Origin: an uncultured Clostridia bacterium
GTDB taxonomy: Bacteria; Bacillota; Clostridia; TANB77; CAG-508
Direction: 5' to 3'
NCBI GenBank assembly: GCA_944391835.1
Contig: CALXVA010000006.1
Location: 1 to 36,264 of the forward strand
Length of the DNA: 36,264 bases
In this document: positions 8,319-18,095 of the stretch, one piece after another
Layout: the number at the start of each line of letters is the position of its first letter
How positions within the stretch are numbered: position 1 is the stretch's first letter
Notes under the pieces: generated by a model
The model's database searches: none
Told to the model about the DNA's origin: nothing
Seen by the model: the letters and a program-made list of their open reading frames with translations, nothing else
Made by a program: the position numbers and the translations under genes

Positions 8319-9494
8319 ATGAATCTTATACTAATACCAATCCTTTATACAGCAAAAATAGGTTTAAATATTATTTATTTTTTTATAAAATTATTCACAA
8401 AACAAAAAAATAAAGTAACAATGCTTAGTAGGCAATCAAACAATATAAATATTGACTTTAGATTACTAAAAGAAGAAATAGAAAAGAAAAACGAAAATTC
8501 AAATGGCAATAATAGCAACATAGAAATAAAAATTTTATGCAAAATGATTCCAAAAACATTATGGGGTAAAATACAGTATTGCTTCTATATGATAAAATGC
8601 TTGTATCATATTGCTACCTCAAAAATATGCATCATAGATGGATACAATATAGCAATAAGTTCATTAAAGCATAAGAAAAATTTAAAAGTTGTCCAAATTT
8701 GGCATGCCACGGGAGCAATAAAGAAATTTGGATATCAAGTATTAGGAAAAGAAGAGGGTAGCAATAAAAAAATAGCCAAGATAATGAAGATGCATGCAAA
8801 TTATAATATGGTAACTTGTACAAGTGAAGCAACAAGAAAAATATATTCTGAAGCTTTTAATACTGATATAGAAAAAATAAAAGTATTAGGAATGCCTAGA
8901 ATAGATTACATTTTAGGGAAAAATAATGAAATTAATGAAAAGATAGCTAAGCTTTATGAAGAGTATCCAAAGCTAAAAGAAAAGAAAAACATTGTATATG
9001 TACCAACATTTAGAAAAGATAAAGTAATAGATATAGATAAAATAATAGACAATATAAATACAGAAAAATATAACTTAATAATACGCTTGCACCCATTAGA
9101 TAAAAACGAAGTTAAAAATGAATATAAAGTAGATAAGAAGTATTCTACATCAGAATTGATAAAAATTGCAGATTATGTTATAACAGACTATTCTGCAGTA
9201 GCATTTGAAGCTGCTACATTGGACAAACCACTATTTTTCTATTTATATGATATTGATGAGTATGTAGATATAAGAGGTTTAAACATTAATTTACAAGAAG
9301 AAATGAAAGATAGTACTAGTAGTAACATAATAGACCTTGTAGATATGATAGAGAATAATACATATAATTGTCAAGATTTGAGAAAATTTAAAGAAAAGTA
9401 TGTACAAACAGCAGATACAAATAATACAAAGAGAATTGTAGAATATATTATGAAATCGTTGGAAAAAATGAGAGGAAAAGAAACTAAGATATAG
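8319..9494 (+). CDS. CDP-glycerol glycerophosphotransferase family (TagB-like)
   Basis: A 391-residue member of the TagB/TagF family of alditol-phosphate transferases, which add glycerol-phosphate (or ribitol-phosphate) from the CDP-activated form to the lipid-linked linkage unit or growing chain at the inner membrane face. Seen: hydrophobic N-terminal 25 residues, the IWHATGA version of the QxWHG(T/A) motif, YVPTFRKD, IIRLHPLDK, and the donor-site ITDYSAVAFEAA followed by PLFFYLYDIDEY. The small size fits a primase-like TagB rather than a polymerase. It has a short Asn-rich stretch near residue 60. An SD GAAGGGA precedes ATG 8319. The donor alditol cannot be decided. Confidence 0.85.
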   Translation: MNLILIPILYTAKIGLNIIYFFIKLFTKQKNKVTMLSRQSNNINIDFRLLKEEIEKKNENSNGNNSNIEIKILCKMIPKTLWGKIQYCFYMIKCLYHIATSKICIIDGYNIAISSLKHKKNLKVVQIWHATGAIKKFGYQVLGKEEGSNKKIAKIMKMHANYNMVTCTSEATRKIYSEAFNTDIEKIKVLGMPRIDYILGKNNEINEKIAKLYEEYPKLKEKKNIVYVPTFRKDKVIDIDKIIDNINTEKYNLIIRLHPLDKNEVKNEYKVDKKYSTSELIKIADYVITDYSAVAFEAATLDKPLFFYLYDIDEYVDIRGLNINLQEEMKDSTSSNIIDLVDMIENNTYNCQDLRKFKEKYVQTADTNNTKRIVEYIMKSLEKMRGKETKI

Positions 9495-9513
9495 CTTGAA
9501 GGAGAAAGGAAAA

Positions 9514-11475
9514 ATGCTAGAAGAACTAAAAACAGAAAAAAGCAGAAGAATAATAATAGTTTTACTTGCACTATTTGTAACAATTTCATTTGGTTTAAGC
9601 CTAGATATTGTAAATAATAGCGATATTAGTGAAATAACAAGTAATACAAATTATTTTGTGAAAATATTATTAAAATTTAATTATTCGATAGAAAAAGATA
9701 TATTTAAAAGTTTTTTGTTATTTGCTTTACTTATTATGTTTTTTAAAAAAGCTTTTTTTAGAGAAGATATTGAAAAACATGGCAAGAAAATATTTAAAGT
9801 AATTTTATCATTACTATTTTCATTTTTTATGGTTTTGGGATATAGCTATTCAAAAATAAATAGCTGGGATATGATATTTGCAAATACATTTCAATTATTT
9901 AAGGCTACTATTGTCTTTATAGGATATTACATTTTATTTAGAGCGATAATAAATTATTTGTTTGATGAACTATTTCAGAATATCAAAATAAAGGAAACAA
10001 CTAATAAAGTGTACAACTTTATATTTATAAAACATTCTTTTATTATGCCACTTGCGATTATATTGGTATGTTGGTTGCCTTATATAATTGCATACTATCC
10101 AGGTATTGTAATGCAAGATTCTTCAAGACAAATAGAACAATTTTATGGGTATGATATACCGGAAAATAGTTCTACTAATTCGATTAATCTTATAGATGAA
10201 AACGTTAAGATTACAAATCATCATCCAGTAACACATACAATTATTTTGGGAATTTGCACACAATTTGGAAAATTAATAGGAAATGATAATATAGGAATAT
10301 TTACTTATACAATATTGCAAGTTATTTTATTTGCTTCAACATTTGCATATATAATTCATTTTATGAAAAATTTAAAAATACCAAATTTTATTAGAAGTTT
10401 AGCTTTAGCTATTTTTGCATTATTACCTATTATTCCTGTCTATGCAGTAGATATTACAAAAGATGTTCCGTTTGCAAGTTTTGTTTTATTATATATTATA
10501 AAAGTGTATGACATGATAAAAAATGCTAATAAAACAAAATATAAATGGAAACAATATCTTATTATTGCAATATTAAGCTTACTAATTGCATTATTTAGAA
10601 ATAATGGAATTTATGTAATAATATTCTCTCTTCCTTTTATTGCAATTATAGATAAAATGAATAGAAGAGGAATTCTAATAGTTTCTGCAAGTGTATTGAT
10701 AATATATGAAGCTTTTACATCTATTTTATTACCAGCATTAAAAATATCGCCAGCAAGTATAAGAGAAGCTTTATCTGTTCCGTTTCAACAAACTGCTCGT
10801 TATGTAGAAGAACATGGAGATGAAGTTACAGAAGAGGAAAAACAAGCAATAGATAAAGTATTAGATTATGATACTTTGGCAGATAGGTATAACCCAGTTC
10901 ATGCAGATGCTGTAAAAAACGAATATAATAAGGATGCTACAACAGATGATTTAATAGAATATTTTAAAGTATGGTTTGGAGGCCTAATAAAACATCCAAC
11001 CACATATATTCAGGCTACTCTGAATAATACTTATGGATATTTTTATCCAGAGTCTAGAGTTTATTCTTATACACCTTCTTATATGGTAGAATCAACGACA
11101 TCTTTAAATAATACAGGAGAATTTAATTATGAGTATATAGAAAGTTTAAGAGGAGAAAGAAAATTCATAGATACTTTAACCGAAACAATAAGAGATTTGC
11201 CAGGAACGTCATGGATTATAAATATAGCTTTTAATGCTTGGATAATTATAATTATACTTGTATATTTATTGTATAATAAGAAATATAGGTATATTATCTA
11301 CCTATTACCTTTTATATCAATTATTTTAGTGAATATGTTATCACCAGTGAATGCTTATTTTAGATATGCTATGCCATACATTTTTGGAATGCCATTAACA
11401 GTAGCAGTATTTATTGATATATTAAATAATAAAGAAAATTGTGATAAAAAAACGGAGGCTAGTGATGAAAAGTAA
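9514..11475 (+). CDS. DUF6020-like polytopic membrane protein, probable GT-C glycosyltransferase
   Basis: A 653-residue integral membrane protein with a dozen or so hydrophobic segments. The YYPGIVMQDSSRQ and NHHPVTHT segments in the first large loop, followed by DITKDVPF, are what I associate with DUF6020-type proteins and with polyprenyl-phosphate-sugar-dependent GT-C enzymes (inference). A soluble loop of about 150 residues lies near residues 420-570. I start it at ATG 9514, just after GGAGAAAGGA; the upstream in-frame TTG at 9496 precedes that ribosome site. It overlaps by 11 bases the GT2 that likely makes its lipid-linked sugar donor, suggesting the pair glycosylates teichoic acid outside the membrane. 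Confidence 0.7.
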   Translation: MLEELKTEKSRRIIIVLLALFVTISFGLSLDIVNNSDISEITSNTNYFVKILLKFNYSIEKDIFKSFLLFALLIMFFKKAFFREDIEKHGKKIFKVILSLLFSFFMVLGYSYSKINSWDMIFANTFQLFKATIVFIGYYILFRAIINYLFDELFQNIKIKETTNKVYNFIFIKHSFIMPLAIILVCWLPYIIAYYPGIVMQDSSRQIEQFYGYDIPENSSTNSINLIDENVKITNHHPVTHTIILGICTQFGKLIGNDNIGIFTYTILQVILFASTFAYIIHFMKNLKIPNFIRSLALAIFALLPIIPVYAVDITKDVPFASFVLLYIIKVYDMIKNANKTKYKWKQYLIIAILSLLIALFRNNGIYVIIFSLPFIAIIDKMNRRGILIVSASVLIIYEAFTSILLPALKISPASIREALSVPFQQTARYVEEHGDEVTEEEKQAIDKVLDYDTLADRYNPVHADAVKNEYNKDATTDDLIEYFKVWFGGLIKHPTTYIQATLNNTYGYFYPESRVYSYTPSYMVESTTSLNNTGEFNYEYIESLRGERKFIDTLTETIRDLPGTSWIINIAFNAWIIIIILVYLLYNKKYRYIIYLLPFISIILVNMLSPVNAYFRYAMPYIFGMPLTVAVFIDILNNKENCDKKTEASDEK

Positions 11476-12397
11476 AATTGCAGTTCTAATACCTTGTTAT
11501 AATGAGAGTAAAACTATAGAAAAAGTGGTAAAAGATTATAAAAGTGTTTTACCAGAAGCAGATATATATGTGTACGATAATAATTCAACAGATGGAACTG
11601 ATGAAATAGCAAGAAAAGCAGGAGCAATTGTAAGATATGAAAGAAAACAGGGAAAAGGGAATGTTATTAGAAGTATGTTTCGTGAGATAGAGGCTGACTG
11701 TTATCTTATGATAGATGGAGATGATACCTATCCAGCAGAAAGTGCTAGAGAAATGTGTAATTATGTTCTAAATGACAATGTGGATATGGTAATAGGAGAT
11801 AGACTATCTTCAACCTACTTTACAGAAAATAAAAGAGCATTTCATAATTTTGGAAATAGAATAGTAAGATGGTCTATAAACACAATATTTAGAAGCAAAA
11901 TAAATGACATAATGACGGGCTATAGGGCTTTTAGCTATCAATTTGCAAAAAGCTATCCTGTACTTTCAAAAGGTTTTGAAATAGAGACCGAAATGACTAT
12001 ACATGCTATTGATAAAAACTTTACTTTAAAAGAAATACCAGTGCAATATAGAGATAGACCTGAAGGAAGTGTATCTAAATTAAATACTTACAAAGATGGA
12101 GTTAAAGTAATAAAAACTATTGCTACTCTATTTAAAGAATATAAACCAGGTCTTTTCTTTAATATAATATCATTAATAATTTTTGTAATAGCAGCTATTT
12201 TAGCAATTCCAGTATTTATTGAATATATGAATACAGGATTAGTACCAAGATTTCCAACTTTAATAGTTGCATGTATTTTACTAGTAATATGTTTATTACT
12301 AACCACAACAAGTATTATATTACAGGTTATAGTAAAGAAAAACAAGCAGATATTCGAGATATTATTGAACCAAATAAATATAATGAAAAATAAATAA
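11465..12397 (+). CDS. GT2 polyprenyl-phosphate glycosyltransferase
   Basis: A 310-residue inverting GT-A enzyme of the dolichyl/undecaprenyl-phosphate hexose synthase type. Seen: IPCYNES (residues 9-15), YDNNSTDGT with D38 for nucleotide binding, the DGDD metal motif at 84-87, and GFEIETEM with the following RDRPEGS acceptor segment. Two C-terminal membrane helices (about 235-290) anchor it. Reaction by family: transfer of a sugar from UDP- or GDP-sugar to undecaprenyl phosphate. I start at ATG 11465, six bases after GGAGG; a longer GTG start at 11441 would include an in-frame CGG and lies before the ribosome site. It overlaps the upstream GT-C candidate, forming a two-gene surface glycosylation module. 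Confidence 0.88.
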   Translation: MKSKIAVLIPCYNESKTIEKVVKDYKSVLPEADIYVYDNNSTDGTDEIARKAGAIVRYERKQGKGNVIRSMFREIEADCYLMIDGDDTYPAESAREMCNYVLNDNVDMVIGDRLSSTYFTENKRAFHNFGNRIVRWSINTIFRSKINDIMTGYRAFSYQFAKSYPVLSKGFEIETEMTIHAIDKNFTLKEIPVQYRDRPEGSVSKLNTYKDGVKVIKTIATLFKEYKPGLFFNIISLIIFVIAAILAIPVFIEYMNTGLVPRFPTLIVACILLVICLLLTTTSIILQVIVKKNKQIFEILLNQINIMKNK

Positions 12398-12425
12398 ACA
12401 ATTGTAAAATAAAGAGGGAAAAAGA

Positions 12426-13691
12426 ATGAAGATTATAAGAAAGATGGCTTATATGATTTCAGAAAATAGTGTATTTTTTAGAACTATTTTCAGAAAGACA
12501 TCAAATTTTATAAAAAAAATTAAATATAAATTAGCTACAATAGGAATAAAAGTAGATGATAAAACAATTGTGTTTTGCACATTTAATGGAAAATCTTATT
12601 CATGTAGTCCAAAAGCATTATATGAATATATGGTAAACAATGATAAATATAGTGATTTTAAATTTATATGGGGCTTTAAAAATGTAGAACAATATAAATA
12701 TTTAGAAAACAATAAAAATACAAGTGTTATAAAACTAAACACTAAACAGTATATAAAATATCTTGCTAAGGCAAAATACTGGATTTTTAATTATAAAATA
12801 CCAGACTATTTGTATCCAAAAAAAGAGCAAGTTTTTGTACAATGTTGGCATGGTACACCACTAAAAAGGTTAGGCTGTGATTTAATACATTTTGATAATG
12901 TATTAAATACAATGGAAGGAATGAAAAAACGATATAAAATAGAAGCTTCTAAATTTACTTATTTCCTATCTCCTTCTAAATTTGCAAGCGAGAAGTTTAT
13001 ATCTGCCTGGAACTTAAAAGAAATAGGTAAGGAGAATATAATAATAGAGAAAGGCTATCCAAGAAACGATTTTTTATTTAACTATACAGAGAAAGATATA
13101 AAGAAAATAAAAGCAAAATTAGGAATAGAAAATGAAAAAAGAAAAATAATACTTTATGCACCAACATATCGATCTAACCAACATGAGGCAGGAGTTGGAT
13201 ATACATATAAAGAAGAGATTAATTTTGAACATTTAAGAGAAAAATTCGGAAATGAATACATTGTTCTTTTTAGACCACATTATTTTATAGCTAATGTATT
13301 TAATTTTGAAAAATATAAGGGATTTGTATATGATGTGTCTAAAATAGATGATATAAATGAATTATACATAATAACAGACTTGTTAATAACAGATTATTCA
13401 AGCGTGTTTTTTGATTATGCTAATTTAAAAAGACCAATGATATTTTATATGTATGATTTAGAGCATTATAGAGATAAATCAAATGGTTTCTATATTGATT
13501 TAGAAGAATTACCTGGAAAAATAACTGAAACTCAAGAAGAATTAGAAAAAGAAATAGAAAGAATTGACAAAAACTTTAAGTATGATGAAAAATACAAAAA
13601 ATTTAACGATAAGTATAATTATTTAGATGATGGAAAAGCAAGTGAGAGAGTAGTGGAAGAAATAATAAGAAATGGAGGAATAAAGAAATGA
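12426..13691 (+). CDS. CDP-alditol phosphotransferase family protein (TagB/TagF-like)
   Basis: A 421-residue teichoic acid glycerol- or ribitol-phosphotransferase. The catalytic motifs are full: QCWHGTPLKRLG, YAPTYRSN, LFRPHYF, and ITDYSSVFFDYANLKRP followed by FYMYDLEHYRD. The C-terminus, YLDDGKASERVVEEI, is the usual terminal helix of the family and serves as an internal reference for the frameshifted paralogue at 20013-21897. The start has GAGGG 8 bases upstream. Its TGA stop overlaps the next ATG (ATGA), so it is translationally coupled to the cytidylyltransferase, whose CDP-product is a natural candidate donor. That would favour a non-glycerol alditol, but this is inference. Confidence 0.85.
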   Translation: MKIIRKMAYMISENSVFFRTIFRKTSNFIKKIKYKLATIGIKVDDKTIVFCTFNGKSYSCSPKALYEYMVNNDKYSDFKFIWGFKNVEQYKYLENNKNTSVIKLNTKQYIKYLAKAKYWIFNYKIPDYLYPKKEQVFVQCWHGTPLKRLGCDLIHFDNVLNTMEGMKKRYKIEASKFTYFLSPSKFASEKFISAWNLKEIGKENIIIEKGYPRNDFLFNYTEKDIKKIKAKLGIENEKRKIILYAPTYRSNQHEAGVGYTYKEEINFEHLREKFGNEYIVLFRPHYFIANVFNFEKYKGFVYDVSKIDDINELYIITDLLITDYSSVFFDYANLKRPMIFYMYDLEHYRDKSNGFYIDLEELPGKITETQEELEKEIERIDKNFKYDEKYKKFNDKYNYLDDGKASERVVEEIIRNGGIKK

Positions 13692-14410
13692 ACATAGCGG
13701 TAATATTTGCAGGTGGAGTAGGAAAACGAATGAAAACAAATGGGGTGCCAAAACAATTTTTAGAAGTATATGGAAAACCAATTTTAATTTATACCTTAGA
13801 AAAATTTGAAAATAATCAAAATGTAGATGCTATAATTATATCTTGTTTAGAAGAAAAAATAGATTATTGCAAAAAATTAGTAGATAAATATGATATTTCT
13901 AAAGTTAGAGCTATTGTAAAAGGTGGAAAAACGGGACAAGAGTCTATATATAATGGGTTAAGAGCAGCAGAACAAATTTCTGAATCTGACAAAGATATTG
14001 TACTTATCCATGATGGAGTAAGACCTTTAATAGATGATGAAATTATTGATAATAATATAAAGTGCGTAAAAGAAAATGGTTCTGCAATTACTTGCGTCGA
14101 ATGTAAAGAAACAGTTGTTATTTTAGATGATAATGATAATATAAAAGATGTAACAGATAGAAGCAAAAGTAGACTTGCTAGAGCACCACAGAGTTTTTAC
14201 TTATATGATATTTTAAATGCACATAAAAAAGCATTAGAGGATGGCAAAACAAATGTTATAGATTCATGTACTTTAATGAGAATGTATGGCAAAGAAGTAT
14301 CAATTGTTATTGGAAAAAGCGAAAATATAAAGATTACTACACCTGATGACTATTATATGTTTAAAGCCATGTTAGATATGAAGGAAAATTCTAATATATT
14401 TGGAATATAG
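13688..14410 (+). CDS. tarI: TarI/IspD-type cytidylyltransferase
   Basis: A 240-residue nucleotidyltransferase of the IspD/TarI family. Seen: the CTP-binding AGGVGKRM (residues 8-15) and VPKQF with K22, the GQESIYNGL segment, HDGVRPLID, and the C-terminal ITTPDDY. In this family IspD makes CDP-methylerythritol and TarI makes CDP-ribitol. The location between a CDP-alditol transferase (ATGA overlap) and a sugar-nucleotide-type SDR inside a teichoic acid locus favours an alditol-phosphate cytidylyltransferase. A plain IspD role cannot be excluded, since no other ispD is visible in this window. The partner here is an extended SDR, not the medium-chain dehydrogenase TarJ, so the activated alditol may not be ribitol. 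Confidence 0.75.
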   Translation: MNIAVIFAGGVGKRMKTNGVPKQFLEVYGKPILIYTLEKFENNQNVDAIIISCLEEKIDYCKKLVDKYDISKVRAIVKGGKTGQESIYNGLRAAEQISESDKDIVLIHDGVRPLIDDEIIDNNIKCVKENGSAITCVECKETVVILDDNDNIKDVTDRSKSRLARAPQSFYLYDILNAHKKALEDGKTNVIDSCTLMRMYGKEVSIVIGKSENIKITTPDDYYMFKAMLDMKENSNIFGI

Positions 14411-14418
14411 GGGGTATT

Positions 14419-15466
14419 ATGAATTTAGTTATTAAAGATGACATAGATGAAATTTTGAAAGAAGACATAGAATGGGACAAATTAAAAGAGAAAACTTTTC
14501 TTATTACTGGCGCTAGTGGTATGGTAGGAAAATATATAACATTTTCATTGCTAAGACTAAACCAAATAAAAAATTTTAATATAAAAATAATTGCAATCTG
14601 CCATAATAGAAGCAAAGCAGAAAAGACATTTGAAGATTTTTTAGAAGATAAAAATTTATTTATAATATCACAAGATATTGAAGATAAATTAGAATACAAT
14701 GAAAAAGTTGACTATATTGTGCATGCAGCAAGTCCTGCAAACCCAGTTCAATATTCTACTAATCCAGTAGGGACAATTTTAGCTAATACACTAGGTACGT
14801 ATAATACCTTGGAATTAGCAAGAAAAAACAAAGCCCAGTATTGTTACATATCTACAATGGAAATATACGGAAAGCTAGAAACAAATTACGATATAAAAGA
14901 GGAAGAATACGGAGCAGTAGATAGTTTAAATGTTCGTTCGTGCTATCCAGAGAGCAAAAAAATGGGTGAAAATTTATGTATAGCATATAAAGAACAATAT
15001 CGGAATTGATACAAAAATTATAAGACTTGCACATACGTATGGACCAGGAATGAGTATAGATGATCCTAGAGTACAGTGTGAATTTATGAGAAAAGTAATT
15101 AATGATGAAGATGTAGTACTAAAAAGTGATGGTTCTACTAAAAGAACTTATACATATATAAGTGATGCTGTAAATGGAATATTTTATGCTATCTTAAAAG
15201 GTACAGAAAATGTATATAATGTAGCAGACAAGAATGCAGTTATAAGTATTAAAGAATTAGCAGAATTAACTATTAGAGCCAGTGATAAAACTAAATCGAA
15301 ACTAGTTTTTCAAATTCAGGAACAAAAAGGATGGACTAATGTTCCTCCAAAAATAATGAATTGTGATAGGTTAGAAAGTCTAGGTTGGAAACCTAGAACA
15401 ACTGTGCAAAATGGAATTAAGAAAATGATGAATAGCTTTTTAATAAGGGAAGAAAGGTGCAAATAG
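14419..15466 (+). CDS. NAD-dependent epimerase/dehydratase, requires +1 shift at CGG 15001
   Basis: An extended SDR of 348 residues if the two parts are joined. Part one (14419-15000, 194 codons) has the NAD motif GASGMVG (31-37), HAASPANP, and catalytic Y176/K180 in CYPESK. Part two continues in the +1 frame with GIDTKIIRLAHTYGPG and runs to 15466. In frame zero the ribosome meets TAT CGG AAT TGA and stops. Dropping the C of CGG gives TAT GGA ATT GAT, exactly the conserved tyrosine-glycine junction expected here. Everything else is intact, so decay seems unlikely. GGGGGT precedes the start by 5-6 bases. It probably makes or reduces the substrate of the adjoining cytidylyltransferase. See the CGG finding. 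Confidence 0.8.
15001..15004 (+). other. CGGA +1 frameshift site in epimerase
   Basis: The in-frame codon 195 is CGG followed by A. The preceding P-site codon is TAT. Skipping the C yields GGA (Gly) and opens the downstream frame; the zero frame stops two codons later at 15007-15009. Confidence 0.65.
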
Positions 15467-15468
15467 TA

Positions 15469-18069
15469 ATGGAATATAAAATTGTAAAAATTGCAGTAAT
15501 ATTAAATGAATTTAAAAAAGAAGAAGCCGAAAAGACATTAAATAGTATTACAAGTAATAGTTACAAAAATTTTCAACCTATATTTTTTATAAAAGATGGG
15601 GTTAAAATAGATGATGACTACAACAACATAGATAAATATTATTTTCAAGAAGAAAAAGAAATATATGAAATTGCTCAAAAAAATATAAAAACGGATTACA
15701 TTGTTTTTATAAAATGTGGAGATACATATACAGATAATTTTTGCAAATATGTTGAAGCAAGAATTGAAAAAGAAGATTATATCATTTCTTTTAATAATGG
15801 AGAGAAAAAATACTATAGATATAATAATAAACAAAAAGGCATAATAAAGATAGAAGAAAAGCCTGAAGACATAAATATACACTTATATGGAAATGTTATA
15901 AAAAAAGAAATTTTTGACCAAATAAATATAAAAGAAATTAGCTATAAATATGATTTAGATGTCAATATAATAACTAAAATAATGATGATTGTAGGAGAAA
16001 CATTTAAAATTGTAAATGTTTCATTTAATCCAAACGAAATATATGATGATATTATAAATGATAAATTAGAATATTATAATTTAGATTGGTATTTCGAAAT
16101 ATTTGATAATATAGAGAATATTATTAAATTTTCTAAAGACAGGTTCAATGATATAATAAAATATGCACAATATATAATAATGTACATGATAAAATTAAGA
16201 ATTGAAGTTAATGTAAATGTAAAAAATAAACATATAATAAATGATGAAAAATATACTATTTTTTGCAAAAAAATAGGTGAAGTGTTAGAAAAATTAGATG
16301 ATACTATAATAATGAATGCAAAGGGCAACAAAAATGTAAATTATTATATGTTAAAAATAAAATATAATAGAAATAGCATAGATGAATTTAGGGAATATGC
16401 AAAAGAAATTTACATAACACTTAATAAAAATAAAGTAATGACAGCCAGCTCAGTAAAATTAAAGGTTATACTAATGGATATAATAGATAATAAATTAGTA
16501 ATTTATGGACTTTATCCATTTCCAATTAATGATGATATGAAGATTGTAGCAGTAAGTAATAATACTACTCATATTGCACAAAGAATACCACTATATAGTA
16601 AATATAAAAGTTTTAATCAAACATTATACCAAAGCTATGCTTTTAAACTCGAAATAGACATTAATGTGGATAAAAAACAAATTATTATACCATATTTAAT
16701 GAGTAAAAATTCAAAAGTAAAATTAAGAATTAATTTTAACAAACCGATGGCAAAATTAAATAATAATCAATTTTCTTATTGGATAAATGGTGAGTACATT
16801 ATTAATTACAAAAATGAAAAAATTTTAATAATGAAAAATTCTAAAAGCAGACACTTAAAAAGAGAATTTATGTATTTAAAGAATTTATATAAAGATAAAG
16901 AAACTAGAAAATGTGTATACTTAAGACTATTATATTGGTTAACAAAGCCAATGTTTAGGAGGACTATTTGGATATTCGTAGATAAAATATATAAGGGTGG
17001 AGATAATGGTGAATACTTATATAGATATTCACTACAACAAAAAGATAATATAAAAAAATATTATGTATTACAAGAAAAATGTTTAGATGCACAAAGATTT
17101 AAGAAAGAAAAAATAAAATTTATAAAATATGGTTCTATCCATCAAAGATTATTATTTTTAAACAGTGATATAGCTTTTTTAACACATAATAATGCAGTTT
17201 CTTCTTTTAGTTTTGGAAAAGAAGAGGAAGAATATTTTAGAGATTTATATAATTATAAAAGTATATGTATACAGCATGGCTTGACTGTGCAATATATGCC
17301 ACATCTAACCAATAGATTAAATGATAATTTAAAACTATATTTCCTAGCTTCAGATGTTGAAAAAGATAATGTATTAGAAGAAGAATACATGTATGCAAAT
17401 AATCAAGAAGTAATAAAAGTTACAGGATCTCCAAGATACGATGGACTAAAAGATAAAAATAATAGAATTATTTTAATAACTCCATCATGGAGAAATTATT
17501 TAGCTATTCCTTCAAACCAAAAAGGAGAAAAAAGAGGATATAATAATAATTTTAAAGAATCGGATTATTTTAAAATATATAATAAACTAATAAACGATAA
17601 AAGATTAATAGACAAAGCTAAAGAGAAAAACTATAAAATAGTATATTTATTACATCCAGTAACAAGTTCTCAAATAGATGATTATGATAAAAATGATTAT
17701 GTTGAATTAGTTGCAGCAACTGATAATTTAAATTATGAAAAAATATTGACAGAATCGAGTTTAATGATTACAGATTATTCGGGAGTACAATTTGATTTTG
17801 CATATATGTATAAGCCTATTGTCTATTTCCATCCAAAAGAACTACCACCATCTTATGAAGAAGGTGCATATAAATATGAAACTATGGCACTAGGTGAGAT
17901 AGTGGATAATAGTGAAAAATTAATAGACACAATTTGTGAATATATGGACAATGAATGCAAAATAAAAGAGAAATATAAAAATAGAATAGATAAATTTTTT
18001 AAATATCATGATTATAACAATTGTGAAAGAGTGTATAATGAAGTAATGAATAAATTTTATAAGAAATAA
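15469..18069 (+). CDS. Large CDP-glycerol glycerophosphotransferase with GT2-like N-terminus
   Basis: An 866-residue protein in three parts. Residues 1 to about 150 resemble a GT-A/GT2 domain (IAVILNE, repeated NSITSN, then FIKCGDTYTDNF) but lack a clear DxD, so that domain may be inactive. A middle region (about 320-430) looks beta-rich, as in the accessory domains of large Tag/Tar polymerases. The C-terminal GT-B domain carries CIQHGLTVQYMPH, ITPSWRNY, YLLHPVTS and ITDYSGVQFDFAYMYKP, then YHDYNNCERVYNEV at the end. Size fits a polymerase (TagF/TarL-like). I start at ATG 15469, 11 bases after GAAAGG; the GTG at 15457 overlaps that site. It overlaps nothing but follows the epimerase within 3 bases. 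Confidence 0.85.
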   Translation: MEYKIVKIAVILNEFKKEEAEKTLNSITSNSYKNFQPIFFIKDGVKIDDDYNNIDKYYFQEEKEIYEIAQKNIKTDYIVFIKCGDTYTDNFCKYVEARIEKEDYIISFNNGEKKYYRYNNKQKGIIKIEEKPEDINIHLYGNVIKKEIFDQINIKEISYKYDLDVNIITKIMMIVGETFKIVNVSFNPNEIYDDIINDKLEYYNLDWYFEIFDNIENIIKFSKDRFNDIIKYAQYIIMYMIKLRIEVNVNVKNKHIINDEKYTIFCKKIGEVLEKLDDTIIMNAKGNKNVNYYMLKIKYNRNSIDEFREYAKEIYITLNKNKVMTASSVKLKVILMDIIDNKLVIYGLYPFPINDDMKIVAVSNNTTHIAQRIPLYSKYKSFNQTLYQSYAFKLEIDINVDKKQIIIPYLMSKNSKVKLRINFNKPMAKLNNNQFSYWINGEYIINYKNEKILIMKNSKSRHLKREFMYLKNLYKDKETRKCVYLRLLYWLTKPMFRRTIWIFVDKIYKGGDNGEYLYRYSLQQKDNIKKYYVLQEKCLDAQRFKKEKIKFIKYGSIHQRLLFLNSDIAFLTHNNAVSSFSFGKEEEEYFRDLYNYKSICIQHGLTVQYMPHLTNRLNDNLKLYFLASDVEKDNVLEEEYMYANNQEVIKVTGSPRYDGLKDKNNRIILITPSWRNYLAIPSNQKGEKRGYNNNFKESDYFKIYNKLINDKRLIDKAKEKNYKIVYLLHPVTSSQIDDYDKNDYVELVAATDNLNYEKILTESSLMITDYSGVQFDFAYMYKPIVYFHPKELPPSYEEGAYKYETMALGEIVDNSEKLIDTICEYMDNECKIKEKYKNRIDKFFKYHDYNNCERVYNEVMNKFYKK

Positions 18070-18095
18070 AGTATAACATAATATGGGGGAAAAGA

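Noticed and set aside
11441-11464. GTG start at 11441 for the GT2 gene, which would add an in-frame CGG
   Set aside because: The SD GGAGG lies inside this extension and points to ATG 11465, so this CGG is outside the coding region of that frame.
14419-15466. Simple pseudogene call for the split epimerase (and likewise for the split rlmB and GDPD genes)
   Set aside because: All motifs are intact on both sides, there is a single frame change each, and all lie at the same codon context. Decay would leave varied lesions.
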